The position numbers were made by a program, and so were the translations under genes. Under the pieces are notes generated by a model, which saw only the letters and a list, made by a program, of their open reading frames with translations, ran no database searches and was not told where the DNA came from. Source: Streptomyces hawaiiensis (lineage in GTDB: Bacteria > Actinomycetota > Actinomycetes > Streptomycetales > Streptomycetaceae). Taken from it: a DNA stretch of 64,000 bases. The DNA lies in assembly GCF_004803895.1 (NCBI RefSeq), contig NZ_CP021978.1:3286001-3350000 (forward strand), given 5' to 3'. The first letter of the stretch is position 1. Each line of letters begins with the position of its first letter. Positions 29,540 through 38,786 of the stretch are shown here, piece after piece.

Positions 29540-30519
29540 GCGCGCCGCTCCTTCCGGAAGGTGGCGATCAGGTACGGGATGATCACCGCGAGCGAGATCA
29601 CCAGCAGGACGACGGCGATCGCGGAGCCGTATCCGATGCGGCTGGACTCGCCGATGATGTTGTTGGTGACCAGGATCGACAGCAGTTCGGTGCCCTGGGC
29701 GCCCTTGTTGAAGACGAAGACCAGGTCGAAGGCGCGCAGTGCCTCGATGATCGTGACGACCAGGACGACGGTGTTGGTGGGCCGCAGGGTCGGGAAGATG
29801 ACGTTCTTGAACGTCTGCCACTCACTGGCGCCGTCCAGGGCGGAGGCCTCGCGCAGGGCAGGGTCGACGCCCTTGAGGCCGGCCAGGTAGAGGATCATCA
29901 TGTAGCCGGCGTGCCGCCAGGAGGCCGCGACCAGCACGGCCCACAGGTTCAGGTCCGGGTCGCCGATCCAGTCGATGTAGTGGCCGGGCTTGTTGGCGCC
30001 GATGAGGCTGTTGATCAGGCCCGTGTCCGGGTTGTAGATCAGCTGCCAGACGAACCCGATGACCGCCAGCGACATCACGACCGGCAGGAAGAACGCGGTC
30101 TGGTAGACGCGGCTGAAGCGGATCTTCTTGTCCAGCTGCACGGCGAGGAACAGGCCGAAGGGCGTGGGCAGCAGGATGAGCACCACGAACCAGATCACGT
30201 TGTGCTCGACGGCGGGCCAGAACTGCGGGTTGCTGGTGAACAGTTCCCTGAAGTTCTGCAGCCCGACCCACTTGATGGAGCCGAAGCCGATGCCGTCCCA
30301 GGTGGTGAAGGCCAGGGCGATCGAGGCGAGGGCCGTCAGCCACACCAGGGTGACGTGCAGGATGGTCGGCACGCCCGCCATCAGGCCGAGCGTGATGCGG
30401 TCGCGGCGGGTGAGCAGACGCCGGTGTCCGTGGGGGGTCTTGGCGGGTCGGGACGTGGGGCCGGGCCCCGGAGCCGGCGGGGCGGCCGGCTCCGGAGCCT
30501 TGGCGGGGGTGGCAGTCAT
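29536..30519 (-). CDS. Sugar ABC transporter permease (MalF type)
   Basis: 327 residues. A 40-residue Pro/Ala-rich cytosolic tail precedes six membrane helices; the EAA loop is REASALDGASEWQTF near residue 230. It begins 31 bp after the binding-protein gene and overlaps the next permease by 4 nt. Confidence 0.88.
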   Translation of the reverse strand: MTATPAKAPEPAAPPAPGPGPTSRPAKTPHGHRRLLTRRDRITLGLMAGVPTILHVTLVWLTALASIALAFTTWDGIGFGSIKWVGLQNFRELFTSNPQFWPAVEHNVIWFVVLILLPTPFGLFLAVQLDKKIRFSRVYQTAFFLPVVMSLAVIGFVWQLIYNPDTGLINSLIGANKPGHYIDWIGDPDLNLWAVLVAASWRHAGYMMILYLAGLKGVDPALREASALDGASEWQTFKNVIFPTLRPTNTVVLVVTIIEALRAFDLVFVFNKGAQGTELLSILVTNNIIGESSRIGYGSAIAVVLLVISLAVIIPYLIATFRKERRA

Positions 30520-30550
30520 GTCAGATCCGAGTCGTCGAGTCTCCGGTCGG

Positions 30551-31864
30551 TCAGGAGGAGGCGAAGATCGTCTTCTTCTGGCGTTCGATCGACGAGAGGA
30601 TGCTGTCGATGTTCTTCGGGTTGCGGATGAAGTTCTGCAGCGCCGGCTGCATCACCGTGGAGGTGAAGTCCGGGCGGGAGTCGCGGTCCATGAACTGCGT
30701 CAGGCTCTTCGCGCCGGAGATCATCTCGTAGGACTTCTTCTGCAGCGCGGTGTAGGAGGAGGTGTCGGCCTTGGTGGAGGCGGCCACCACGCTGGAGTCG
30801 GCCTTGAGGTAGATCTGCTCGGCCTCGGGCGTGCCCAGGTACTCCAGGAGCTTGACGGCGCCGTCGTGGTTCTTCGGGGCCTTGGAGAGCATGAAGCCGT
30901 CGGTCGGTGCTTCGACGGTGTCCTGCCCGAACTGCGGGTCGATCTCCGGGAAGGCGAAGAAGTCCAGGTCGTCCAGGTCGGCCTTGTCGGTGAACTGCTG
31001 GCCGACGAAGGTGCCGAGCAGGTACATGCCGGCCTTCTTGGCCACCAGCGTCTGCGCCGCGTCCTGCCAGGTGCGGCCCACCGCGCCCTCCTGGTGGTAG
31101 GGCAGGAGCTCCGTCCAGTGGTCGAAGACCTTGCGCACCTTGGGGTCGGTCCAGGAGGCCTTGCCGGCCATCAGCTCGACGTGGAAGTCGTAGCCGTTGG
31201 TGCGGAAGTTGATCTGGTCGAAGGTGCCCATCGCGGGCCAGGCGTCCTTGTCGCCGAAGGCGATCGGGACCAGCCCGTCCTTCTGCATCCGCTTGCACAG
31301 GGCGGTGAAGTCGTCCCAGGTGGTGGGGACCTTGTAGCCGCGCTGGGCGAAGACGCTCTTGCGGTAGAACACCGCCCACGGGTACGTGTACAGCGGCACG
31401 AAGTAGTACTTGCCGTCCGCGCCCTTGCTGAGCTTCTGCATCGCCTCGGGGAAGTTGCCGCCGATCTTCTGCCACACGTCGTCGATCGGCGTGGCCAGCT
31501 TCTTCGAGGCGAAGAACTGCATGCGGTAGCCGGCGAACCAGGTGAACACGTCGTCGGGCGTGCCCTGCAGGTAGGAGTTGATCTGCTCCTGGAACGTGTT
31601 GTGGTCCTTGGTGTTCACGTCGACCTTGAGGCCGGACTTCTTGGTGAAGGCGGCGTAGATCTCCGCGAACGCCTTCTTCGGCACGGCGTCGGACGAGTTG
31701 GAGCCGAGACTGACCGTCTTCGGGTCGGCGGACGAACCGCTGCCGCCGCAGGCGCTCAGCAGGGGTATGCCGGCACCGAGCAGAGCCGCGCCGCCCACGC
31801 CGCGCAGCACGGTGCGGCGGCTGGGAGCGGGGAGGGAGACACCGGAGGGAGAGAGGTCGTGCAT
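30551..31864 (-). CDS. Sugar-binding lipoprotein of an alpha-galactoside-type importer
   Basis: 437 residues from ATG 31864 (AGGAG upstream). A twin-arginine-like SRRTVLRG motif precedes the hydrophobic core and lipobox ending at Cys39, so it is exported and lipid-anchored. The remainder is an SBP family 1 fold with an aromatic-rich surface (TWFAGYRMQFF, YTYPWAVFYR) suited to sugars. The downstream hydrolase is GH36-like, suggesting raffinose- or melibiose-type ligands. No LacI regulator lies adjacent, unlike the ceb locus. Confidence 0.87.
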   Translation of the reverse strand: MHDLSPSGVSLPAPSRRTVLRGVGGAALLGAGIPLLSACGGSGSSADPKTVSLGSNSSDAVPKKAFAEIYAAFTKKSGLKVDVNTKDHNTFQEQINSYLQGTPDDVFTWFAGYRMQFFASKKLATPIDDVWQKIGGNFPEAMQKLSKGADGKYYFVPLYTYPWAVFYRKSVFAQRGYKVPTTWDDFTALCKRMQKDGLVPIAFGDKDAWPAMGTFDQINFRTNGYDFHVELMAGKASWTDPKVRKVFDHWTELLPYHQEGAVGRTWQDAAQTLVAKKAGMYLLGTFVGQQFTDKADLDDLDFFAFPEIDPQFGQDTVEAPTDGFMLSKAPKNHDGAVKLLEYLGTPEAEQIYLKADSSVVAASTKADTSSYTALQKKSYEMISGAKSLTQFMDRDSRPDFTSTVMQPALQNFIRNPKNIDSILSSIERQKKTIFASS

Positions 31865-32051
31865 GGACGGCTCCTGAAGGGCAGGGTTCGGCCACGAGGG
31901 TGTGGCGTGAATTCCAGCCGCAATCGACCAGAAATCAACTTGACCGAACACGGTGGCGCAATGACAGCCGCATGTCCGGTCATACGTCAAGAGCCGTTCC
32001 CTTCATTTGTCGAAACGTGACCGTCCCGTGAAGACGGCATCAAGGGAGCGC

Positions 32052-33449
32052 TCAGTGCGAGCGGGCGCGGTTGTATACGGCGGCGAGCCTGCCGGGGCGG
32101 CGGCGCCGCAGCTGCCGGTGCCCGCTGCTCGCGGGAGCGCGGCCGTCCAGCTGGATCCAGATCCGCACCTCGGTGCCGCCGAGCACCGAGGAGCCGATCC
32201 GTACGTCCCCGCCGGTGGACTCCGCGAGCCGGCGCACGATGTCCAGGCCGAGCCCGGTCGAGCCGTCGCTCCCGGAGCCGCGGCCCCGGGCCATCGCGGC
32301 CTCCGGGTCGGGTATGCCGGGACCCGCGTCGGAGACGAGGACGATCACCGCGTCCTCCCCGTTGTGCACGTCGACCGCGAAGGCGGTGCCCTCCGCGGTG
32401 TGCCGGAAGACGTTCCCGAGCAGCGCGTCGAGCGCGGCGGCCAGGTCGGGGCGGGCCACGGGTATGCGCACCGGCCGGTCGGCCCCGGCCACCCGCCACT
32501 TGCGGCCCTCGTCCTCCGCGAGCGCGGACCAGAACGCCATCCGCTCCCGGACCACCTCGGCCGCGTCGCATCCGGCGCCCGGACCGGCGGCGGCCGTCTG
32601 GGGCTTGGCCTCCCGGGCCGTGCGGATGATGGTGTCGACCTCGCGCTCCAGCTGCTCCACCGCGGTCCGGGTCTGGTCGGCGGCCGGTCCCTCGCCGAGC
32701 GAGGCGGTGTTGAGCCGCAGCACGGTCAGGGGGGTGCGCAGCCGGTGGGACAGGTCGGCCGCCAGCTCCCGCTCGTTCGCCAGGAGCTGGACGACCTGGT
32801 CGGCCATCGCGTTGAAGGCGACCGCCGCGAGCCGCAGTTCGCTCGGGCCCTCCTCGGGCACACGGGCGCCCAGCCGGCCCTCCCCCAGGTCGTGCGCCCC
32901 CTCGACCAGGCGCTTGGCGGGCCGGACCATGCGGACGCCCAGCCGGTCGGCGACCGCGACCGAGCCGAGGATCAGCGCCACCCCGACCGCGGCGAGCACC
33001 GCCCAGGCCGTGCCCACGCCTTTGGTGACGTCGGACTCCGGCACGTACACCTCGACGACCGCGATCTTGCCGGTGCTGAGCGCGACCGGCTGGAGCAGCG
33101 TCGAGCCGCCGGGGACGCCGGTGGTGGAGGCCCGGCCCAGCTTCCGCACGGCCGCGATGTCCTCGTCGGCGGCGCGCCTGCGTCCGAGTTCGAGGGCCTC
33201 CCGGCCGTCGCCCGACGGAAGGTGCACGGCCATCCCGGCGTCGGAGCCGGCGGAGGCGACGACCCGCTCGAGCTGGTCGCGGTCGGTGGTGATGGACAGG
33301 GCGGGGGCGACGGCCGCGGCTTCCCGCTCGGCGTTGGAGAAGGCACGGTCGCGGGCCATCTCGCGGATGACGAGCCCGAGCGGCACCGCGAAGGCGAGCA
33401 CGACCATGGTGGTCACCGCCAGCGACACCTTGACCAGGGCCCACCTCAT
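32052..33449 (-). CDS. Sensor histidine kinase
   Basis: 465 residues. Two membrane helices (about 8-30 and 145-170) flank an extracytoplasmic sensor of about 115 residues; a HAMP domain follows (VRPAKRLVEGAHDLGEGRL), then the H-box LSHRLRTPL with phospho-His235, and an ATPase domain with DAGPGIPD and GSTGLGLDIV. It has N-box-like LLGNVFRHT where the usual Asn-rich helix is. ATG 33449 overlaps the response-regulator stop by 4 nt. The signal sensed is unknown; a basic, low-complexity tail ends the protein. Confidence 0.92.
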   Translation of the reverse strand: MRWALVKVSLAVTTMVVLAFAVPLGLVIREMARDRAFSNAEREAAAVAPALSITTDRDQLERVVASAGSDAGMAVHLPSGDGREALELGRRRAADEDIAAVRKLGRASTTGVPGGSTLLQPVALSTGKIAVVEVYVPESDVTKGVGTAWAVLAAVGVALILGSVAVADRLGVRMVRPAKRLVEGAHDLGEGRLGARVPEEGPSELRLAAVAFNAMADQVVQLLANERELAADLSHRLRTPLTVLRLNTASLGEGPAADQTRTAVEQLEREVDTIIRTAREAKPQTAAAGPGAGCDAAEVVRERMAFWSALAEDEGRKWRVAGADRPVRIPVARPDLAAALDALLGNVFRHTAEGTAFAVDVHNGEDAVIVLVSDAGPGIPDPEAAMARGRGSGSDGSTGLGLDIVRRLAESTGGDVRIGSSVLGGTEVRIWIQLDGRAPASSGHRQLRRRRPGRLAAVYNRARSH

Positions 33450-34150
33450 CGCGGAGCCCCCGCCCCCGGTGGTTCGAGCTTCACACCGACGCCCCGGAGG
33501 GTGTGCAGATAGCGCGGGTTCGCCGCCGTCTCGCCCAGTTTCCTGCGCAGCCAGGACAGATGGACGTCGATGGTCTGGTCGTCGCCGTAGGACTGCTGCC
33601 AGACCTCGGCGAGGAGTTCCTTGCGGGGGACGACGACGCCGGGCCTGCGGGCCAGGAAGGCGAGCAGGTCGAACTCGCGGCGGGTGAGGTCGAGCCGGGC
33701 GCCGTCCAGCTCGGCCTGGCGGCGCAGCGGGTCGACGGTCAGGCCGCCGACCCGGATCACGGGGGACGGCTCCCCCGCTCCGGCGCCGGAGCGGGCACGG
33801 CGCAGCACGGCCGCCATGCGGGCCGAGAGGTGCTCGACCGAGAACGGCTTGGTCAGGTAGTCGTCCGCCCCGGCGTTCAGCAGCCGGACGATCTCCGTCT
33901 CGTCGTCCCGTGCCGTGGCGACGATCACCGGCACGTCCGTGATCCCGCGCAGCATCTTCAGGGCCTCGGACCCGTCGAGATCGGGCAGCCCGAGGTCCAG
34001 GATCACCACGTCGAAGCGGACATGGGCGACCTCGCGCAGCGCCTCCAGCGCCGTCCCGACACTGCGCACGGTGTGCGAGGCGTCGGTCAGATGCCGGATC
34101 AGCGCCGAGCGTACGAACTGGTCGTCCTCGACCACGAGCACACTTGCCAT
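33446..34150 (-). CDS. OmpR/PhoB-family response regulator
   Basis: 234 residues. The receiver domain (1-120) has acidic VVEDD, phosphoacceptor Asp52 in ILDLGLPD, Thr in VIVATARDD and Lys in YLTKPF. The C-terminal winged helix (about 135-230) ends with the typical DQTIDVHLSWLRRKLG recognition segment. It is the first gene of the pair with the histidine kinase. Its targets are not evident; no direct repeat recognisable as a PhoB-like box was found upstream. Confidence 0.93.
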   Translation of the reverse strand: MASVLVVEDDQFVRSALIRHLTDASHTVRSVGTALEALREVAHVRFDVVILDLGLPDLDGSEALKMLRGITDVPVIVATARDDETEIVRLLNAGADDYLTKPFSVEHLSARMAAVLRRARSGAGAGEPSPVIRVGGLTVDPLRRQAELDGARLDLTRREFDLLAFLARRPGVVVPRKELLAEVWQQSYGDDQTIDVHLSWLRRKLGETAANPRYLHTLRGVGVKLEPPGAGAPR

Positions 34151-34280
34151 GCGTCGCACCGTACGACATCTCGAACAGCCGGGTGCGGGCCTGTGGACAA
34201 ACTCCCCGACTGGGCAACGGGCCCCGCAGAGCCCCTGTTTGTGGACAACGCGTGGGACGCGTGAGGCAGTATGGCCCGCG

Positions 34281-34793
34281 ATGCGCAGAGGACTCCTACA
34301 CGTACTGGCCTGGCTGCTCGCCACGGGCGCGGCGGTCACGCTGTCGTGGTGGGGTGTCCACACGGTGATGGCGGGGACGGCCTACGACCCGCCGCGCGCC
34401 CTGCCCATCAAGGCCGCCGACGCGTTCACGCGGGAGCCCGAGGCACTGGCCACGCCGCCGGAGCGGACGCCTCCGCCGAAGCGGCGGGAGCCGGGCACTC
34501 CCGCGGCGACCACGTCCGTGAAACCGAGCCCCGCCCCCACACCGTCACCCAGCACCGCCCCCGCTGCCTCCGGCCGGGTGAAGAGCTATGACACCGACGG
34601 CGGCCGGGCGGTCTTCGACCTCGGGACGGCCTCCGCCTCCCTCGTCTCGGCGACGCCCGGGGCGGGCTGGTCGATGCAGGTGTGGAAGACGGAGTCGTGG
34701 ATCCGCGTGGAGTTCGCCTCGGGCGCGGACCGGGTGTCGGTGTTCTGCACCTGGCACGACGGCCCGCCCCGGGTGGAGATCGGGACCTACTGA
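34281..34793 (+). CDS. Membrane-anchored hypothetical protein with Pro-rich stalk
   Basis: 170 residues. An N-terminal hydrophobic segment (about 5-30) acts as signal anchor, followed by a Pro/Ala/Thr-rich stalk (about 55-105) and a compact C-terminal domain of 65 residues rich in beta strands (RVKSYDTDGGRAVFDLG ... VSVFCTWHDGPPRVEIG). It is probably extracytoplasmic. The family is not recognised. Divergent from the two-component operon with a 130-bp gap, so it could be one of its targets. Confidence 0.65.
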   Translation: MRRGLLHVLAWLLATGAAVTLSWWGVHTVMAGTAYDPPRALPIKAADAFTREPEALATPPERTPPPKRREPGTPAATTSVKPSPAPTPSPSTAPAASGRVKSYDTDGGRAVFDLGTASASLVSATPGAGWSMQVWKTESWIRVEFASGADRVSVFCTWHDGPPRVEIGTY

Positions 34794-34806
34794 GTGCCGT
34801 TCGCGG

Positions 34807-35679
34807 TCATCTGAACACCGACGCGGGCGGCGCGGGCGATGCCACCGCCGCGAGGTCCGTGACGGGCGCGGCCCCGCCGGTGAAGTCCGTGAGCGTCCTG
34901 CCGTGCTCGACGCGGGCGGGGTGCGGGTCGGAGGCGGCGAGGCGGGTCAGTTCGGCGATGGGCAGGGGATGGTCGGAGGCGACCAGGACGGCGTTGCCGA
35001 AGCGCTTGCCGCGCAGTACCGCCGGATCCGCGACCAGCGCGAGCTGCCCGAAGCGGGCGGCGGCGGTGGCGATCTGGCCGCGCAGGTGGGCCAGCGGCGG
35101 TCCGTCGGCGAGGTTGGCGGCGTAGACACCGCCGGGCTTGAGAGCCCTGCGCACGTCGTCGAGGAACTCGGTCGAGGTCAGGTGGGCCGGTGTCCGGGCC
35201 CCGCTGAACACGTCGGTGATGACCAGGTCCGCCCAGCCGTCCGGCACCTTGGCGAGGCCCTCGCGGGCGTCGGTGGAGCGCACCCGGATGCGCGCGTTCG
35301 GATCCAACGGCAGCTCGCGGCGGACCAGTTGGACGAGGGCACCGTCCCGTTCGACGACCTGCTGGGTGGAGCGGGGCCGGGTGGCGGCGACGTAGCGGGC
35401 GAGGGTGAGGGCGCCGCCGCCGAGGTGCACGGCGTGCACGGGCCGGCCGGGTGGGGCCGCGAGGTCGATCACGTGGCCGAGGCGGCGCTGGTACTCGAAG
35501 GACAGGTACGCCGGGTCGTCCAGGTCGACGTGCGACTGCGGGGCTCCGTCGATCACCAGGGTCCAGGCCCGGGCCCGCTCGCGGTCGGGGATCAGCTCGG
35601 CGAGCCCGCCGTCGACGCTCTCGACGACGGCCTCGACACCGGCCTGTCTGCGCCGGCCGCCGCCCTTGGACTTTCCCAT
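34807..35679 (-). CDS. Spermidine-synthase-like methyltransferase-fold protein
   Basis: 290 residues. A Rossmann domain with HLGGGALTLARY as the S-adenosyl binding loop (about residues 88-99), VVERDGALVQL after strand 2 and VITDVFSGARTP at the catalytic strand resembles spermidine synthases. The polyamine-binding residues cannot be confirmed by eye, and many actinomycete members of this group have no demonstrated polyamine activity. The N-terminus is basic (GKSKGGGRRR). It converges with the small membrane-anchored gene over 13 bp. Confidence 0.75.
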   Translation of the reverse strand: MGKSKGGGRRRQAGVEAVVESVDGGLAELIPDRERARAWTLVIDGAPQSHVDLDDPAYLSFEYQRRLGHVIDLAAPPGRPVHAVHLGGGALTLARYVAATRPRSTQQVVERDGALVQLVRRELPLDPNARIRVRSTDAREGLAKVPDGWADLVITDVFSGARTPAHLTSTEFLDDVRRALKPGGVYAANLADGPPLAHLRGQIATAAARFGQLALVADPAVLRGKRFGNAVLVASDHPLPIAELTRLAASDPHPARVEHGRTLTDFTGGAAPVTDLAAVASPAPPASVFR

Positions 35680-35703
35680 GAGCTCATTATCAGGGCGGTC
35701 CGC

Positions 35704-35737
35704 TAAGCAGGGCGTACGCATAAGCAGGGCGTACGCA
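35704..35737. repeat. 17-bp exact tandem repeat
   Basis: TAAGCAGGGCGTACGCA occurs twice in a row (35704-35720, 35721-35737) in the gap between two leftward genes, 24 bp upstream of the methyltransferase-like start. It may affect that gene's promoter, or be simple slippage. Confidence 0.9.
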
Positions 35738-35762
35738 CCGGCGGCCCGGCATCCGGGGCGCC

Positions 35763-36173
35763 TCAGCGGCAGCTGTCCGCCGCCTTGATCATCCGGGCGG
35801 CCTCCCCCAGCGCCTCGCGCAGCACCGCGGGGTCGGTCGCGAGGTCCGCCTCGCCGGGCGGCAGCAGCCAGTCCGAGCCCGCCAGGGGAGGTTCGGGCGC
35901 CAGGGCCAGTCCGCGCCCGCCGGTCTCCGTGCAGGTGCTGCCCGGCATGTCCCACGCGGCGGCCGTCCCCGGGGGCACCAGGAAGCCCAGGGTGCCGCCG
36001 CCGTCGTCGTGCAGTACGGGTCCCACCGCGTCCCCCGGTCCGCGCCGCAGGATGTCGACCGCCTCCAGCCCCTGCCGCGCGGGCACCGTCACCACATCGC
36101 AGCCGGCCGCCGGCGCACACGACGGCGTACGAGGATCGTTGATCCGGCTGGTCTCCATCCCGGCCTCCACCAC
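35763..36173 (-). CDS. Small Cys-containing protein divergent from the NsdA-like gene
   Basis: 136 residues from GTG 36173 (AGGGG upstream; TTG 36233 and ATG 36158 are alternatives). Four cysteines (CAPAAGC near the N-terminus, GSTCTE mid-protein, DSCR at the end). The segment GFLVPPGTAAAWDMPG...GSDWLLPPGE resembles short Streptomyces proteins annotated as bifunctional DNA primase/polymerase-like, but no catalytic acidic residues can be assigned. Function unknown. It shares a 283-bp divergent region with the NsdA-like gene. Confidence 0.6.
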   Translation of the reverse strand: MVEAGMETSRINDPRTPSCAPAAGCDVVTVPARQGLEAVDILRRGPGDAVGPVLHDDGGGTLGFLVPPGTAAAWDMPGSTCTETGGRGLALAPEPPLAGSDWLLPPGEADLATDPAVLREALGEAARMIKAADSCR

Positions 36174-36456
36174 GAAAACCCCTGCTTGGACGAGCGGTCG
36201 GGAGTCGGGGGCCTCCCGGTCCGCAGGGATCAACGCGGCAGTCCGTCAACGGCTACGGCGGAAGTCAGCCGCAAAGGATGGCACTTCATGGCAGATCACG
36301 GATGAGATATCCGGTTTGTAGCCAAACCCAGCGTGGCGGCTCCATCACAGCAGGTACGTTCTTGCCCGCCGGACACGGGACAGACCATGCGGACAGCTCG
36401 CACCAAGTCACCTCGAATCCGGCATGGTTCGACGGTTCGCACGGGAGGACCCGGCC

Positions 36457-37908
36457 ATGGCGGCGTCAACGCTGACCTCGTCTCAACCCAACCGGCCGCC
36501 ACGGCCGAACCTCGCCTTCCGGCGACTGCGCGGACAGCGCTCGCCGGCCGAGTTCGCCGCGGCGATCCGCCGGGCCGGGCTCGAGATCGGCGAGCAGGTC
36601 AGCTGTGACGCGCGGTACATCGGCCGGGTCGAGGCGGGCGAGATCCGCTGCCCCAACTACGCGTACGAACGGGTGTTTCTGCACATGTTCCCAGGCCGCA
36701 CACTCACCGACCTGGGTTTCGCGCCCCGCTCGTCGGTACGCGGACGCCGGGCGCGCGACATCGAGGACGCGCCCCTGACGCACACCCCGAACCCGGCGAA
36801 CGCCACGAGTGAGACCAGCGGGGCGTGCGAGCCGTATGAAACGCAGAACCCGTACGACCCGCACCACCCGCACGACACCTACGAGGAGAGCGACGTGCTA
36901 CGTCGCGCGTTCATGACCGGCGGGGGCGCCACGGTGGCCGCCGCCTCACTGGGGCCTGTCGGCCTCGCCCTCGACGCCGCGGCGGCACAGCGCCCCGTGC
37001 ACCGCGTCGGGGCGAGCGACGCGGGTGCCCTGGAAGAAGCCGTCCGCCGGATCCGGCTGCTCGACGACCGGCACGGGGCCGACGGCCTCTATCGTCGCGC
37101 TGCCGCCCCGCTGCGCGCCGCCTACGCCCTGCTGGACGCCGGCACGACCCGGCAGAAGACGGCCGACCGGCTCTACTCGGGCGCCGGTGAACTGGCCATC
37201 TCCGTGGGCTGGCTGGCCCACGATTCGGGGCGCTTCGACGACGCCCGCTCCCATTACGCGGAGGCGCTGGCGACCGCCCGGATGACCGGGGACCCGGGCC
37301 TGGAGGCGCACGCCTTCTGCAACACCGCGTTCCTCGCGCGCGACGCGGGCCGGCCGCGCGAGGCGGTCCGGGCGGCCCAGGCCGCTCAGCGCGTCGCCCG
37401 GCCCGTGGGCTCGGCCCGGCTGATGTCGCTGCTCGCGCTGCGCGAGGCGGGCGGCTGGGCAGGGCTCGCCGACCGCGTCGGCTGCGAGCAGGCACTGGCC
37501 CGGGCGCAGGCCTACTTCGAACGGGGCCCCTCGGACGCCGACCCCGAGTGGATGAGCTTCTACGGGGAGGCCGAACTGGAGGGGCTGGAGGCGCAGTGCT
37601 GGTCCACGCTCGGTGACTGGCCCCGGGCGGCCCGGCACGCGCGCCGGGCGGCCGAGCTGCAGGATCCGCACTTCACGCGGAACATCGCCCTGTACACGGC
37701 GGAGCTGGCGGACGACCTCGCGCGCGGTGGCCGGCCGGACGAGGCGGCGGTGGCGGGGACGCGGGTGCTGGATCTGCTGGAGGAGGTCCAGTCGTCCCGC
37801 GTCCAGACCATGCTGGCGGCGACGGCGCGGGTGCTGCTGCCGCATCGCAGGGCCTCCGGGGTGTCGGCGTTCCTGGAGAGGCACGCCTCGGCGCCGCGCA
37901 TGGCCTGA
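36457..37908 (+). CDS. NsdA-like TPR regulator with N-terminal HTH
   Basis: 483 residues from ATG 36457, chosen because GGGAGGA lies 7 bp upstream. A helix-turn-helix-like N-terminal region (about 15-90, RRLRGQRSPAEFAAAIRRAG) is followed by a low-complexity linker, then LRRAFMTGGGATVAAAS near residue 150, which looks like a twin-arginine signal embedded in the protein, and a helical TPR-like C-terminal half (about 180-480). This architecture is that of NsdA, a negative regulator of Streptomyces differentiation and antibiotic production. Whether this paralogue has the same role is unknown. Its last 15 codons lie in a 60-bp tandem duplication. Confidence 0.75.
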   Translation: MAASTLTSSQPNRPPRPNLAFRRLRGQRSPAEFAAAIRRAGLEIGEQVSCDARYIGRVEAGEIRCPNYAYERVFLHMFPGRTLTDLGFAPRSSVRGRRARDIEDAPLTHTPNPANATSETSGACEPYETQNPYDPHHPHDTYEESDVLRRAFMTGGGATVAAASLGPVGLALDAAAAQRPVHRVGASDAGALEEAVRRIRLLDDRHGADGLYRRAAAPLRAAYALLDAGTTRQKTADRLYSGAGELAISVGWLAHDSGRFDDARSHYAEALATARMTGDPGLEAHAFCNTAFLARDAGRPREAVRAAQAAQRVARPVGSARLMSLLALREAGGWAGLADRVGCEQALARAQAYFERGPSDADPEWMSFYGEAELEGLEAQCWSTLGDWPRAARHARRAAELQDPHFTRNIALYTAELADDLARGGRPDEAAVAGTRVLDLLEEVQSSRVQTMLAATARVLLPHRRASGVSAFLERHASAPRMA

Positions 37909-37980
37909 GGGCCGGCAGCGGTGTCGGCGTTCCTGGAGAGGCACGCCTCGGCGCCGCGCATGGCCTGAGGGCCGGCAGCG
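37861..37980. repeat. Exact 60-bp tandem duplication over a stop codon
   Basis: Positions 37861-37920 and 37921-37980 are identical base for base. The first copy carries the last 15 codons and stop of the NsdA-like gene plus 12 bp of 3' sequence; the second copy is untranslated. Sharp boundaries suggest a very recent event. Confidence 0.97.
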
Positions 37981-38009
37981 AAAATCACGCCTGCCAAGCG
38001 ACCGGCACG

Positions 38010-38603
38010 CTAGGCGAGGTGCCCCAGGTCGTTCCAGCTCTCGATCGCCGGCTCCCCGTAGGCCCAGCCCAGCACCGACAGCGACGTCGGGTTCAGCCGT
38101 ATCCGGGCCGCGAAGTCGATCGGGAGGCCGAGCCAGCGCGCCCCGATGGAGCGCAGGATGTGCCCGTGGGCGAAGACCAGGACGTCGCGGTCCTCGGAGC
38201 GGGCCCAGGAGACCACTTCGTCGGCCCGGGCCGTGACCTCGGCGAGCGTCTCCCCGCCCGGGACGCCGTCGCGCCAGATCAGCCAGCCGGGCCGGACGGC
38301 CTGGATGTCCGCGGGGGTCATGCCCTCGTACGTCCCGTAGTCCCACTCCAGCAGCGCGTCCCAGGTCCGCGCGCGGTCGCCGAAGCCGGCCAGTTCGCAG
38401 GTCTCACGCGCGCGTGCCAGCGGGCTGGTGCGCACCTCGACACCGGCCAGGCCCTCGTACGGCGCCCGGTGCAGGCGCTCGCCGAGCTGCTTGGCGCCGC
38501 GCCGGCCCTCCTCCAGGAGCGGCACGTCCGTCCTGCCCGTGTGCTTGCCGGACAGGGACCACTCGGTCTGTCCGTGGCGGGCCAGCAGGATGCGCGCGGC
38601 CAT
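38010..38603 (-). CDS. Histidine phosphatase (phosphoglycerate-mutase-like)
   Basis: 197 residues. The catalytic [10 protein letters not shown] is near residues 6-15 with the phospho-His in RHG, Glu is in [11 protein letters not shown], and the second His is in VFAHGHILR. It belongs to the cofactor-independent branch-1 phosphatases acting on phosphosugars or other small phosphoesters. Cytosolic, standing alone, divergent from the PAP2 gene. Substrate not predictable. Confidence 0.9.
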   Translation of the reverse strand: MAARILLARHGQTEWSLSGKHTGRTDVPLLEEGRRGAKQLGERLHRAPYEGLAGVEVRTSPLARARETCELAGFGDRARTWDALLEWDYGTYEGMTPADIQAVRPGWLIWRDGVPGGETLAEVTARADEVVSWARSEDRDVLVFAHGHILRSIGARWLGLPIDFAARIRLNPTSLSVLGWAYGEPAIESWNDLGHLA

Positions 38604-38786
38604 GGGGAACCTTTCCGGAAATACGCCAGGGGAACTCCTCCATCATCGCGCACGCCCACTGCGGGCAACCCGGGGGGCGATCTCTGCGTCTTTGAGGTCC
38701 GGAGGCGCCCCTGGGGAGCGCGCACACGCCGTAAAGTGGCACGGCCGACCGGGCTACGCGTGAAGACGAAGGGGGAGGACGATCGG

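Noticed and set aside
31865..32051. A LacI-type operator upstream of the alpha-galactoside operon
   Set aside because: Only loose inverted repeats (CTTGAC...GTCAAG) are present, too weak to call.
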